This document shows positions 8,195-17,488 of a DNA stretch of 60,892 bases, in pieces. The notes beneath the pieces are model-generated. The model saw only the letters and a program-made list of their open reading frames with translations. It had not been told where the DNA came from and did no database searches. The DNA lies in the NCBI GenBank assembly GCA_023146115.1, contig JAGLCS010000010.1:1-60892 (forward strand), read 5' to 3'. This stretch comes from Abyssibacter sp. Its GTDB lineage: Bacteria; Pseudomonadota; Gammaproteobacteria; Nevskiales; OUC007. Made by a program: the position numbers and the translations under genes. Within the stretch, counting starts at the first letter, position 1. Each line of letters opens with the position of its first letter.

Positions 8195-9936
8195 CGGTTG
8201 AGCGCGTCATCACCGAGCACATGGATTTGTGGACGGGGGCGGTCACACAGAAATCAGGCAGTGGGCGGGGCAGCCGTTCCAAGCGGGAACTGACCGGGAT
8301 CAAGAAGCTGCGCGAGTTGATTCTGGAGTTGGCGGTTCGGGGGAAGTTGGTGCGGCAAGACCTTAATGAAGAGCCAGCGTCTCAGTTATTAAAGCGGATT
8401 GCTGATCTCAAAGTGGAACGCCAGCGGGTAGCTGGGAGCAGGAAATCAAAGTCACTTCCTGAGGTCAGTCCCGAGGAAGTTCCGTTCGAGCTGCCGCACA
8501 ATTGGGCTCATGCGCGGTTAGGGAGTCTGGTCGATATCGTTCGCGGGATCACATTTCCAGCAAGTGAGAAATCGAAGTCTCCCGAAGACGGGCGTATCGC
8601 CTGTTTGAGGACGTCTAATGTTCAAGAGCAAATCGAATGGGACGATTTGCTCTACATTCGCGAGAAATTCATCTCAAGGAAGGATCAGTTCGTTCAACCC
8701 AACGACATTGTGATGTCGATGGCTAACAGTCGCGAATTGGTTGGGAAAGTTGCAATCATTCAAGCCAACCCAATCGGGTCCGTAACGTTTGGTGGGTTCC
8801 TTGGAGTGATTAGGCCTATTGAGGTAGTGCCCGCTTTCTTGATGGCCTTGCTTCGAGCCCCTCAAGTCCGCGAGGAACTGATCGGAAGCGCAAGTCAGAC
8901 TACAAATATAGCGAACATATCCATAGGCAAGCTAAATCCGCTGGTAGTTGGGGTTCCGCCCCTCGCCGAACAACACCGAATCGTCGAAAAAGTCGACGAA
9001 CTCATAGCCCTCTGCGACCAGCTGGAGCAGCAAACCGGCGACCAGATCGAAGCTCACGAGCGGCTGGTGGACACCCTGCTCGACACCCTCACCCGCGCCG
9101 CCAACGCCATCGAACTCGCCGAAAACTGGGCCCGCGTGCAGCAGCACTTCGACACCCTGTTCACCACCGAACACAGCATCGAACGCCTCAAGCAAACCAT
9201 CCTGCAGCTTGCTGTGATGGGGCGGTTGGTGCCGCAGGATCCTACGGAACAGACGGCGGACGATTTTCTTCTTATGGTTCAAGAAGAACGCGGGCGACTT
9301 ATCTCATCAGGTGAAATTCGAAGGCAAAAGCAATCTGCGAAGGATAGCTACGAATTGGCCAGCAAAACACTTCCGCAAGGTTGGGCAGAGGCAGTAATTG
9401 GAGATTTGATAAGCCTGATATCGGGGCAGCATTTGAAGGGTGACGAATATTTTGATCAGAAGCTGGGAGATGCAATTCCATATTTGACAGGGCCGGCTGA
9501 ATTTGGAGATGTCAGCCCACTGCCAAGCCGGTTTACGAACGAGAGGCGTGCAATAGCAAGCGCCGGCGACATCCTGATTACATGCAAGGGGTCTGGCGTC
9601 GGAAAGCTCAACCTGGCCAATTGTGAAATTGCTATCAGCCGGCAGTTAATGGCCGCTAGACCGATACTAGTCAATCCTGCGTTTTTGCAAATGCTCTTGT
9701 TGGACTTGGAGGATGCCATTCGTGAAAAAATCGTAGGGATAGCGATCCCTGGTATCTCTCGAGAAGATGTGATGGATGCACCAATTCTGGTCCCCCCTTT
9801 TGCCGAACAAGGCCGGATCGTTGAGATGTATGAGTCCCTACAAAGCATGTGCGAACAGTTGAAGCAAGAACTTAAAGCAGAGCGCGAAGTGAAAGTGCAG
9901 CTAGCCCATGCTGTAGTCGAACGCTCTGTTCACTGA
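8191..9936 (+). CDS. hsdS: Type I specificity subunit S
   Basis: This subunit sets the DNA target of the restriction-modification complex. Two target recognition domains are visible, at about residues 100-265 and 390-555. Each is followed by the conserved helical spacer that begins PPLAEQHRIVEKVDELIALC or PPFAEQGRIVEMYESLQSMC. The repeat of GKL/GRLVxQD (NxEPA/TEQTA) before each domain shows the usual internal duplication. At 581 residues it is longer than classic 400-460-residue HsdS because of an N-terminal extension and a long central spacer. It overlaps hsdM by ATGA. The recognition sequence cannot be predicted by eye. Confidence 0.95.
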   Translation: MTVERVITEHMDLWTGAVTQKSGSGRGSRSKRELTGIKKLRELILELAVRGKLVRQDLNEEPASQLLKRIADLKVERQRVAGSRKSKSLPEVSPEEVPFELPHNWAHARLGSLVDIVRGITFPASEKSKSPEDGRIACLRTSNVQEQIEWDDLLYIREKFISRKDQFVQPNDIVMSMANSRELVGKVAIIQANPIGSVTFGGFLGVIRPIEVVPAFLMALLRAPQVREELIGSASQTTNIANISIGKLNPLVVGVPPLAEQHRIVEKVDELIALCDQLEQQTGDQIEAHERLVDTLLDTLTRAANAIELAENWARVQQHFDTLFTTEHSIERLKQTILQLAVMGRLVPQDPTEQTADDFLLMVQEERGRLISSGEIRRQKQSAKDSYELASKTLPQGWAEAVIGDLISLISGQHLKGDEYFDQKLGDAIPYLTGPAEFGDVSPLPSRFTNERRAIASAGDILITCKGSGVGKLNLANCEIAISRQLMAARPILVNPAFLQMLLLDLEDAIREKIVGIAIPGISREDVMDAPILVPPFAEQGRIVEMYESLQSMCEQLKQELKAEREVKVQLAHAVVERSVH

Positions 9937-9947
9937 TCGAGCAAGCG

Positions 9948-11051
9948 ATGGCTATCGAACAAGGCATCTGGAAAATCGGCGATCAACCGCAGCAGTTGAA
10001 ACCCGCCGCACTGGCCGACGAAGCCCTGCTGGAAGATATGGTGATGAAGGACATCGCCATCCTGAATCCGGACTGGCTATTGATCGGTCGGCAGGTGCGA
10101 ACCAGCTACGACAAGCTCATCGATTTGCTGGCCATGGATGCCAACGGCTCCATCATCATCGTCGAACTCAAGCGCCAGAAAACACCGCGTGATGTGGTCG
10201 CCCAGGCCATTGATTACGCCTCCTGGGTGGTCGGTCTCACCGATTCCGACATCGTCGACATCTACCTCGGTTTCGCCGACAAATATCAGCAGCCACACGC
10301 CACGCTGGACGAAGCCTTCGAGGCCAAATTCCGAGCCCCGCTGTCGGAAGTCACCATCAACGACAGCCATCAGATGGTCGTCGTCGCCACCGAACTGGAT
10401 GCCAGCACCGAACGCATAATCAACTACCTCAACGACCACGCCCAGATCGCCATCAACGCCCTGTTTTTCTCCGCCTTTGAAGACGGCGGTAACCAGTACC
10501 TCAGCCGCGCCTGGATGATCGACCCGGACGAAAACACCGAGCGCGCCGTCACCAAAGCCCGCAAGGAACCCTGGAACGGCGAGTTCTACGTCTCCTTCGG
10601 CGACGACCGCCCCTGGGAAGACGCCCGCCGCCTCGGATTCATCGCCGGCGGTGGTGGCAGTTGGTACTCCAAAACCCTCGGCATGCTTTCCGAAGGCGAC
10701 CGCGTCTGGGTCAACATCCCTGGCAAGGGCTACGTAGGCGTCGGCATTGTCACCGGCGAAAGGTGCCGCGCCGAACAATACCGATTCAGCACAGAACAGG
10801 GTGAGAAAACCCTGCAGAACATCCAGACCACCGAGCCCTATAAGCACCTCGACGCTACAGCAGCTGATGACGAAGCGGAATACCTCGTGCCCGTCCGCTG
10901 GTTGCACACCGTCGACCGCAACAAAGCCTTCTCAGAGGTCGGACTATTCGGTAACCAGAACACGGTTTGCAAACCAACGACACCGAAATGGCGTCACACT
11001 GTCGAAAGGCTGCTCAAGGTTTGGAACATCGACGGGGGTGCTGGCCGATGA
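9948..11051 (+). CDS. NucS/DUF91-like nuclease fused to a PUA/EVE-like domain
   Basis: 367 residues starting 11 bases after hsdS. The N-terminal half (about 30-120) looks like the NucS/DUF91 branch of PD-(D/E)XK nucleases: DKLIDLLAMDANGSIIIVELKRQKTPRDVV gives D-x(n)-E-L-K catalytic residues followed by a Q-A-x-D-Y-A motif. The C-terminal part has an aromatic-rich block (EFYVSFGDDRPWEDARRLGF, WYSKTL, GDRVWVNIPGKGYVGVGIV) that resembles the PUA-like fold used by EVE and ASCH domains, some of which read modified bases. The layout suggests a nuclease aimed at modified or structured DNA. Its place directly behind hsdS, with matching codon use, argues for co-expression as an extra restriction activity. 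Nuclease family: fairly sure. PUA-like part: moderate. Confidence 0.7.
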   Translation: MAIEQGIWKIGDQPQQLKPAALADEALLEDMVMKDIAILNPDWLLIGRQVRTSYDKLIDLLAMDANGSIIIVELKRQKTPRDVVAQAIDYASWVVGLTDSDIVDIYLGFADKYQQPHATLDEAFEAKFRAPLSEVTINDSHQMVVVATELDASTERIINYLNDHAQIAINALFFSAFEDGGNQYLSRAWMIDPDENTERAVTKARKEPWNGEFYVSFGDDRPWEDARRLGFIAGGGGSWYSKTLGMLSEGDRVWVNIPGKGYVGVGIVTGERCRAEQYRFSTEQGEKTLQNIQTTEPYKHLDATAADDEAEYLVPVRWLHTVDRNKAFSEVGLFGNQNTVCKPTTPKWRHTVERLLKVWNIDGGAGR

Positions 11052-11191
11052 AGGTTCATCGAAAAAGAAACCGTTTATCTGGTTGGCGGCATACACCTTA
11101 CCTTCTGGTCGCGTTATTAGCGCTGATGCTATCAAAGCAATTATTGTGGAAACCGAAATGGCCACCAAGAAGACCAGGGTGGATAAATTAA
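11048..11191 (+). CDS. Possible 47-residue membrane peptide
   Basis: A short frame begins at an ATG that overlaps the stop of the preceding nuclease gene (ATGA). It encodes a basic N-terminus, one hydrophobic helix (PYLLVALLALMLSKQLLW) and a Trp/Pro/Arg-rich tail. Coupled start and single-helix layout are typical of real small membrane proteins. However, the 165-base space before the phosphoesterase gene also holds other open frames, so this could be chance. It is not conserved in any family I know. Confidence 0.3.
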   Translation: MKVHRKRNRLSGWRHTPYLLVALLALMLSKQLLWKPKWPPRRPGWIN

Positions 11192-11215
11192 TAATGGTTA
11201 TAAAGAGGAAACTCA

Positions 11216-14200
11216 GTGTCAGCTGGAATATTATTAGTAAGTGACATTCATCTGAAAAACGCGAATACGCTGTCTCAGGAGAGTCTGGATAAAATTCTCC
11301 GGCAGTTTCGCAAGGAACTGGCTGGCAGCCACTACATATTGCTCCTGATTGCTGGCGATATTGCGTATTCCGGGCAGGATGAGGAATACACACTCGCGAA
11401 TGACCTAGTCCGGCAAATTGTTGAAACGTTGTCTTCCGCAGGCGTAGCTAAAGTCGATGTCTTAACTGTGCCAGGGAATCACGACTGCGATTTCAGTAAA
11501 AATGACTCGGTTAGAGAAATTGTTCTTAAAAATCTTACGAACGATTTGAGTGCATTTGATGAAAGCACTCTGAGCGTATGTACCAATATCCAGAACAACT
11601 ACTTCGCCTTTGCAGATGGAGTTCATACAATCACTCCTGTATCAGAGGACAGGTTGTCGCAGGTCTACATCGCCGGCAGTGACGGTTTCAGGATTGGCGT
11701 CGTGGCAATAAACTCATCTTGGTCTTCAAAGCTGAAGGAACAGGCGGGTCAAATTCTGCTTCCCGTCGACAACTTGCAAACGCTGCCGCTGGAGCAAGCG
11801 TGTGACTTGGTGATCTATGTGCAACATCACCCGAAACACTGGCTACGCCCACCTGACTTGCATGTTCTAAGAGAAAAAATATGCACGGAAAGTGCCTTGC
11901 TGATAACCGGGCATGAGCACCTTGGAAACACTTCTCTTATCTGCAGTGAAACTGATCGTCGCTACGTACACATCGAGTCTATCGCTCTCGTCCCGGACGC
12001 CGGCGAAGAAGATAAAGGCGCTACATACCTGTTGTTCGAGCCTGACGCTAAGCAGTTCAAACAGCGAAGAATTGGCTTTGATGGTCTGATTGGTAACGAC
12101 ATACAGATCGACATGCCCGCAAATGTGGACAGATCAAATGGAAAGTTCCCGCTGACCAAAGAATTCTTTGAAGAGCTCAGAGATGCTGGAGGGAACTTCA
12201 ACACCCAAAGTGGAAATGTAGCTCTGCCGGACATATTTGTATACCCGGACTTGGAAACGCGAGACAGTTCCGGCGATACGATTGATAACGTTTCATTTAA
12301 CTCAGTTTTCAATGACAAATCTCTGACAAGAATATTGCTGACTGGCGAAGAACAGTCAGGGAAATCCAGTTTGATCAGGATGTGGTTTATTAAGGCGCGA
12401 GAGCAAGGACAATTTGGTGTGATGATCGACGCCAAACGAATGGGTGGTGGAAAGCCAGAGCAAATAGAGAGATTTATAAAGAAAGTTTGCAAAGAGCAAT
12501 ATGTCGCAGCCGACGATGTCCTGGGCGAGCCCAAGGAAAAAATGATCGCATTCATAGACAATCTTGACGATGCGATTATGCCGGCAAGTCTGCTTCCCAA
12601 TCTTATGAAATATTTAGAAGCAAGATTTGAAGTCATTGTTGCATCCGCGTCTACGGATTTCGACTATTCCGATATTCTTAACACCCATGTGCAAGAGGCT
12701 TTATCAGATTTTGAAAGATACCAGTTAAAAACTTTCACACATAAAAAGCGTTTTGAGATGATCAAAAAGTGGTGTGTGTTAGATGGCGTTGCTACGCGGT
12801 CGGAAATGGATGAACGCGTAAATAGGGTTGAAACCGCAATGAACTCGGTCATCGGGAAGAATTTAGTTCCTGCGTATCCAATTTTCGTCCTAATTCTTCT
12901 TCAACAGCTGGACACGGAGCATGCTGCAAATTTACAGAGCAGCGGATTCGCACACTACTATCAATTTTTGATCACAAATGGTCTTTTGCAAGCCGGCTTG
13001 CCACGAAACGAACTGGGCGAAGTCGAGAACTTCTTGTCCAATTTCGCTTGGCTACTGGCCAATAACGCTCATCGATTCTGTTCGCGTGCCGAATTTGACG
13101 CTTTCTGCGCGGCCTATTCGACCAAGTTCCAAACAGTATCTTCAGAGGGTCGTCTCAATCTTCTCAAGCGAGCAAAGATTGTTGCGGAAAGTTACGAAGA
13201 GATTGCGTTTAACTATCCATATATTTTCCATTTTTATATCGGACGGTATTTAGCTGACAATTATTCCGTACCTGAAGCGAAGCGATTCGTTGACGATATG
13301 TGCAATGGATTAAAAGACCGCGAATCGGCATATGCACTTCTGTTCATGCTGCATCACAATCGCAATGAAGAAGTGATTGAGAAGGTAGTATCAGTCTTAG
13401 CAAGCTGCTTCTCCAGCAGTGAACCTGCGAAGCTTGAAGCCGACGTGCAGGGCATCAGTTCCTTGGTCGAGAAAAGTTCACAAATGGTAATTAAGAACTT
13501 TGATCTGGATGTTGCTCAAGAAGAAACTCGTGACGAGAGAGAGCAACGAGATCGTGCGGAAGATGATGCGGAATCTCTCGCAAAGAGTGAAAGCGAGTCA
13601 ACGGAGGTGTTGCGCGAAATTTTTAAGATGTTTAGAGCATCGGAAGTTCTCAGCCAAGTTCTGAAAAACTTCTACGGAAATTTGGAAAGGCCCGTGAAGG
13701 CCAAACTTATTAGAGAACTCATCGAAGCGCCGATGCGTATGTATTCTCGCGCACTAGAGGTCGTTGGCCATCAGCCTGAACTCCTCGCTTCAGAAATCGA
13801 GAAAGAAATGGAGCGAAATGGTTTTTTAGACGATTCAGTCCGGCGTAAAGCGCTATCAAAGAAAATCGCTTTCTATCTTCTGACGATGCTTGCGTACTCA
13901 CTGATTGCGCGCACAGGGCGTCTAATCGGCATTGATAAACTGCAAGACGATATCGATCTATTCGTCAAAAGTGAGCCTACTGCGGCAAACCGCTTGCTAG
14001 GCGCAAGTGCTCGTTTGGAAAGACCAGCTACCGGCAACTTTCAATACGTAAAAGACGTTGCTAATGACATGCAGGACATGCCGGTAGATTTTTCAATTCT
14101 TCAACACATGGTTGCAACCCATATCCGTCAGTTCCATATCCCGGAAGAACGCCTGCAAAGCTTGTGTGCCGCACTAGACATCCAAATCGGCAAGGGCCAT

Positions 14201-14248
14201 CAAATCGCCTTCTCAAGCAAAGCAAAAGCCCTGAAATCTAAACAATGA
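11216..14248 (+). CDS. Calcineurin-like phosphoesterase fused to a STAND NTPase (putative defence protein)
   Basis: A 1010-residue protein starting at a GTG with GAGGAA just upstream. Residues 1-290 carry the metallophosphoesterase signature: SDIH (D10, H12), AGDI (D48), GNHD (87-90), QHHP (203-206) and GHEH (232-235), a complete two-metal centre. Residues about 370-560 hold a P-loop NTPase with Walker A GEEQSGKS (377-384), a Walker-B-like FIDNLDD (about 446-452) and an ASAS sensor-like stretch. From about 560 to 1010 it is all helical, with an acidic coiled region near 765-800. An N-terminal effector, a central STAND-type ATPase and a C-terminal sensor is the plan of Avs-type antiviral proteins. 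It ends the restriction operon. The domains are clear; the defence role is inferred from architecture and position. Confidence 0.75.
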   Translation: MSAGILLVSDIHLKNANTLSQESLDKILRQFRKELAGSHYILLLIAGDIAYSGQDEEYTLANDLVRQIVETLSSAGVAKVDVLTVPGNHDCDFSKNDSVREIVLKNLTNDLSAFDESTLSVCTNIQNNYFAFADGVHTITPVSEDRLSQVYIAGSDGFRIGVVAINSSWSSKLKEQAGQILLPVDNLQTLPLEQACDLVIYVQHHPKHWLRPPDLHVLREKICTESALLITGHEHLGNTSLICSETDRRYVHIESIALVPDAGEEDKGATYLLFEPDAKQFKQRRIGFDGLIGNDIQIDMPANVDRSNGKFPLTKEFFEELRDAGGNFNTQSGNVALPDIFVYPDLETRDSSGDTIDNVSFNSVFNDKSLTRILLTGEEQSGKSSLIRMWFIKAREQGQFGVMIDAKRMGGGKPEQIERFIKKVCKEQYVAADDVLGEPKEKMIAFIDNLDDAIMPASLLPNLMKYLEARFEVIVASASTDFDYSDILNTHVQEALSDFERYQLKTFTHKKRFEMIKKWCVLDGVATRSEMDERVNRVETAMNSVIGKNLVPAYPIFVLILLQQLDTEHAANLQSSGFAHYYQFLITNGLLQAGLPRNELGEVENFLSNFAWLLANNAHRFCSRAEFDAFCAAYSTKFQTVSSEGRLNLLKRAKIVAESYEEIAFNYPYIFHFYIGRYLADNYSVPEAKRFVDDMCNGLKDRESAYALLFMLHHNRNEEVIEKVVSVLASCFSSSEPAKLEADVQGISSLVEKSSQMVIKNFDLDVAQEETRDEREQRDRAEDDAESLAKSESESTEVLREIFKMFRASEVLSQVLKNFYGNLERPVKAKLIRELIEAPMRMYSRALEVVGHQPELLASEIEKEMERNGFLDDSVRRKALSKKIAFYLLTMLAYSLIARTGRLIGIDKLQDDIDLFVKSEPTAANRLLGASARLERPATGNFQYVKDVANDMQDMPVDFSILQHMVATHIRQFHIPEERLQSLCAALDIQIGKGHQIAFSSKAKALKSKQ

Positions 14249-14614
14249 TGCAACACTTTTGACCGAGCCAAGCGTGAATATACACAGGTAAGTAATGGCG
14301 GAATGAATCAGGCGACGAGGCTTCCTTGCCACAGATCTTGTCTGATTATGCGGGTCGTGTACTCGCATTGGGGTTGTTGGAACTTGCTATGAATGGTCCC
14401 AAAGATTGAGGGCTGCCGGAGGTGATCTGCCCAAGATCACGTCATATACGCGCCATTTTCTCCGGCCAACCGCAGCATGCATACACAGTTTTAGCACTGC
14501 TAACGCAACTTTTCAGTTGATTATCTGGAAAGCTATTCAGCTCATTTGCAATTCAGAAAATCAACAGGCCGGCTGATCAGATGATCAACTAAATCGTTGA
14601 CCGAATAATCAACT
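14249..14614. other. Intergenic region between the defence island and the ArsR gene
   Basis: About 365 bases without a gene. It holds a seven-base inverted repeat GTGATCT (14422-14428) / AGATCAC (14434-14440) with no T-run, and the repeated AGTTGATTAT-type half-sites listed separately at its right end. G+C drops toward the right end. Nothing marks a clear island boundary. Confidence 0.5.
14515..14614. promoter_or_regulatory. Putative ArsR-family operator half-sites
   Basis: AGTTGATTAT at 14515-14524, ATGATCAACT at 14581-14590 and ATAATCAACT at 14605-14614 are inverted or near-identical copies of one ten-base word just in front of the ArsR start. ArsR-type repressors commonly bind such imperfect 12-2-12 dyads over their own promoters. 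The last copy ends at the base before the ATG. Autoregulation is inferred. Confidence 0.45.
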
Positions 14615-14941
14615 ATGCAGTTGGATGCAATAGAAGAAACACATATATTTCAGGCGCTTGCGGACGAAACGCGTTTCCGTATCATGCGACTCTTACTTGC
14701 GGCCGAAAGGCCGGCCAGGGCTGGAGAGCTCGCTGTTGCTTTGGATGTGGAGCCGAGTCATCTCACTCGGCATCTGCAGATTCTTCAGTTTGCAAAGCTA
14801 ATCACAGTGCATCGAAACGGGCGGGTGAAAATGGTTGGCGCGCTAAGTGACGAAGGCAACATCGACCTTGTTACGGCGGCGGTGAAGAAGATGTCTGACC
14901 GATCTGGCCTTCTCGCGAAAGACTTGGTTAGGCTCCTTTGA
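14615..14941 (+). CDS. ArsR-family winged-helix transcriptional regulator
   Basis: A 108-residue protein with the ArsR HTH fold: FQALADETRFRIMRLLL, then a recognition region AGELAVALDVEPSHLTRHLQ and a wing RNGRVKMVGAL. There are no cysteines, so the classic metal-binding CxC site of ArsR/SmtB is absent; the signal may be non-metal or sensed through other residues. No strong ribosome site precedes the ATG. It stands alone, with operator-like repeats upstream and the TonB receptor some 340 bases downstream. Family sure, ligand unknown. Confidence 0.85.
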   Translation: MQLDAIEETHIFQALADETRFRIMRLLLAAERPARAGELAVALDVEPSHLTRHLQILQFAKLITVHRNGRVKMVGALSDEGNIDLVTAAVKKMSDRSGLLAKDLVRLL

Positions 14942-15279
14942 GCTTAGAAATCAAAAAGGCCGCACGATGGCGACCTTCGTTTTACACAGATTATCTGTAG
15001 GCTACTCGGATTCTTTCTTATTGTTTTTATTAGAAATACCCTTTGGACGGATCGATCGACCTACAGGCACTTCGAAGAGTTCGCTCCAGTGCCCAGACAC
15101 GTCGGAGATGGCGCGCCATTTCAAGCAGGTGTATTCCGACCCGTGCTTGGCTGTTCCGGTGGCCGGCGTTTGTCCAGGCTCCGATCGATTCCCACACCCC
15201 CTCGCTTAGTTGCCACTCCGCAACGAACATGCGAATGTTTCGCATTGTTATTTCGTTTCTAGTCGAAAGGAGTGCATTC
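14942..15279. other. Intergenic region upstream of the TonB receptor
   Basis: About 340 bases. Reading frames here are short and run into the receptor's frame without a ribosome site, so I treat them as non-coding. The right end holds the palindrome at 15229-15245 and the AAGGAG ribosome site of the receptor gene at 15266-15271. Confidence 0.5.
15229..15245. promoter_or_regulatory. Fur-box-like palindrome
   Basis: ATGCGAA (15229-15235) and TTCGCAT (15239-15245) form a perfect dyad around TGT, followed by TGTTATT. The spacing and the GCGAATG-TTCGCATT look resemble Fur sites in front of siderophore receptor genes, though two positions differ from the usual GAGAATGATTCTCATT-like core. Iron control is therefore plausible but unproven. 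Confidence 0.45.
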
Positions 15280-17463
15280 GTGCGCCATCGGTCTGTGTCC
15301 GTCGCGACCCTCTGCCTGGGGTTGTCGTTGCTTCCCGCCCAATTGTTCGCGCAAGCCGAGCGGTCGGCGAACGAGGCTGATATTCAAGAGTTGGATGACT
15401 ATGAGGTGGTTGGGGACGCGTCGCAGGTGGAGCTGTCGGATCGCTACGCCGGCGATCAGGTGGCCAGAGGCGCCCGCGCCGGGTTGCTCGGCAATCTCGA
15501 CTACATGAACTCGCCCTTCTCCAGCACGGCATTCACTGCCCAGCTGGTGCGGGATCAGCAGTCGACCAGTATCGGTGACGTGTTGCAGAACGATCCGTTC
15601 GTTCAGGTCGCCAAGGGCTTCGGAAACTTTCAGGAGCTTTATGTCGTTCGCGGGTTCCCGGTGTTTTCCGACGATATGACGTTCAACGGTGTCTACGGCA
15701 TCCTGCCCCGCCAGTTTCTGGCCGCGGAATTCGTCCAGCGGGTAGAAGTGTTCCGTGGCGCCAACGCCTTCATTAACGGCGCGGCGCCTGGCGGTAGCGG
15801 GGTTGGCGGCTCGTTCAATATCGTGCCCAAGCGTTCCACGCCGGAACCGCTCACACGACTGACCGGCGGAGTCTCGAGCAAGGCCCTCGGTTACGCCGCC
15901 GCCGATTTGTCACGCACATTCGGCGCCGCGAACGACTACGGCGTTCGTCTGAACGCAGTGGTTCGCGATGGCGAAACGGCCGTCGAGGACCAGGACCGCG
16001 CGTTATCCATGTTCTCCAGCGGATTCGACTACCTCGGCGAGCGCCTGCGCCTGTCGGCCGATCTCGGGTATCAGGATCACCGCGTCGACGCCCCCCGGCC
16101 GCAGGTCACGCCCAATGGCGCACCACCGGAGCCGCCGGATTCCGACAGCAGCTATGCCCAGCCCTGGACCTACACGGATGAACGACAACTCTTCGCGGCG
16201 GTTCGCGGCGAATACGATCTGTCCGATACGATGACGTTCTGGCTTGCGGCCGGCGGCCGCGACGGCGAAGAAGCCAACGTGTTGGCCAACCCCAACGCGA
16301 ACCCCGATGGCAGCACCAGTGCCTATCGCTTCGACAATACGCGTGAAGACAGCGTCCTGTCGGCGGACACCGGCCTGCGCGCCGAATTCGCGACCGGCGT
16401 GGTCAGGCACCGGATGACGGTCTCCGCCGCGACATTCCATAGCGAATCCGACAACGCCTACGCGTTCTCGGACTTCTCTGGCTTCGCCGGCGATCTGTAC
16501 AGCCCGATGGACGTGCCACCGCCTACCGCCGATTTCTTCGTTGGCGGCGATCTGAACAACCCGATGAAGACCGAGGAGGTCCGAAACAGCAGCGTGGCAC
16601 TGGCGGACATGCTTGAAATGCTCGACGGCCGTGTGCTGGTGACAGTAGGCGCTCGCTGGCAATCCATCGAGACCGCATCGTTTGACTACGACACCGGCGC
16701 CGAGATCGCCCGCTATGACGATAACGCCGTCACGCCGGCCTTTGGGGTGGTTTACCGCCCGGCCCCGCGCTGGTCGTTGTACGGCAACTACACCGAAAGC
16801 CTGCAGCCGGGCGAGACCGCGCCGGCCACCAGTGGGGGGCAGCCCGTACAAAATGCGGGCGAGATACTAGACCCCTACCGCGGCCAGCAAATCGAACTCG
16901 GCGCGAAGTTTGACGGCACCCGGTATGGCGCCACCGCAGCGGTGTTCACTCTGGCCCAGCCCAGTGCCATCGTCACAAACGGTGTGTTCCAGGCCGATGG
17001 TGAACGTCGCCACACCGGCTTGGAGCTCGCCGTGTTCGGCGAACCCCTGGCAGGCCTGCGGCTGCTCGGCGGCGCGACCTACATCGATGCCCAGCTCGAA
17101 CGCACGCAGGACGGCGCCAACGAAGGCAACGAGCCCATCGGCGTGCCGCCGGTCAAGGCCAACTTCAACCTCGAGTACGATCTGCCGCAACTGGCTGGCC
17201 TGACACTGGACGGCCGGGTGGTTTATACCGACGAGCAGTACACGGACGCCGCCAACAGCAATCGCATCGATGCCTGGACCCGGCTGGATTTCGGCCTGCG
17301 CCAGGCGGTCACGCTCGCCGGAAAGCCGGTGACCTTACGCGGTCGCATTCACAACGTGACCGACGAGAACTACTGGGCCACCACCGGCGGATTCCCTGGC
17401 GCCAATTACCTGGTGCAAGGCGAGCCGCGCACATTCATCCTGTCGGCATCCGTGGAACTCTGA
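15280..17463 (+). CDS. TonB-dependent siderophore receptor
   Basis: An outer membrane receptor that imports ferric siderophores with energy from TonB. The GTG at 15280 is chosen because AAGGAG lies eight bases upstream and it yields a clean signal peptide (hydrophobic ATLCLGLSLLPAQLFA, cut near AQA). The mature protein has a plug domain (residues about 60-190, with SIGDVLQNDPFVQV, VRGF, VEVFRGANAF and GAAPGGSGVGG). A long beta-barrel follows, ending in FILSASVEL. 727 residues is typical of the TonB-siderophore family. A PepSY reductase-like gene and a small membrane protein follow, a common iron-uptake operon. The siderophore is unknown. Confidence 0.9.
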   Translation: MRHRSVSVATLCLGLSLLPAQLFAQAERSANEADIQELDDYEVVGDASQVELSDRYAGDQVARGARAGLLGNLDYMNSPFSSTAFTAQLVRDQQSTSIGDVLQNDPFVQVAKGFGNFQELYVVRGFPVFSDDMTFNGVYGILPRQFLAAEFVQRVEVFRGANAFINGAAPGGSGVGGSFNIVPKRSTPEPLTRLTGGVSSKALGYAAADLSRTFGAANDYGVRLNAVVRDGETAVEDQDRALSMFSSGFDYLGERLRLSADLGYQDHRVDAPRPQVTPNGAPPEPPDSDSSYAQPWTYTDERQLFAAVRGEYDLSDTMTFWLAAGGRDGEEANVLANPNANPDGSTSAYRFDNTREDSVLSADTGLRAEFATGVVRHRMTVSAATFHSESDNAYAFSDFSGFAGDLYSPMDVPPPTADFFVGGDLNNPMKTEEVRNSSVALADMLEMLDGRVLVTVGARWQSIETASFDYDTGAEIARYDDNAVTPAFGVVYRPAPRWSLYGNYTESLQPGETAPATSGGQPVQNAGEILDPYRGQQIELGAKFDGTRYGATAAVFTLAQPSAIVTNGVFQADGERRHTGLELAVFGEPLAGLRLLGGATYIDAQLERTQDGANEGNEPIGVPPVKANFNLEYDLPQLAGLTLDGRVVYTDEQYTDAANSNRIDAWTRLDFGLRQAVTLAGKPVTLRGRIHNVTDENYWATTGGFPGANYLVQGEPRTFILSASVEL

Positions 17464-17488
17464 AACCAGCCGGTTCGCCAACCATCTG

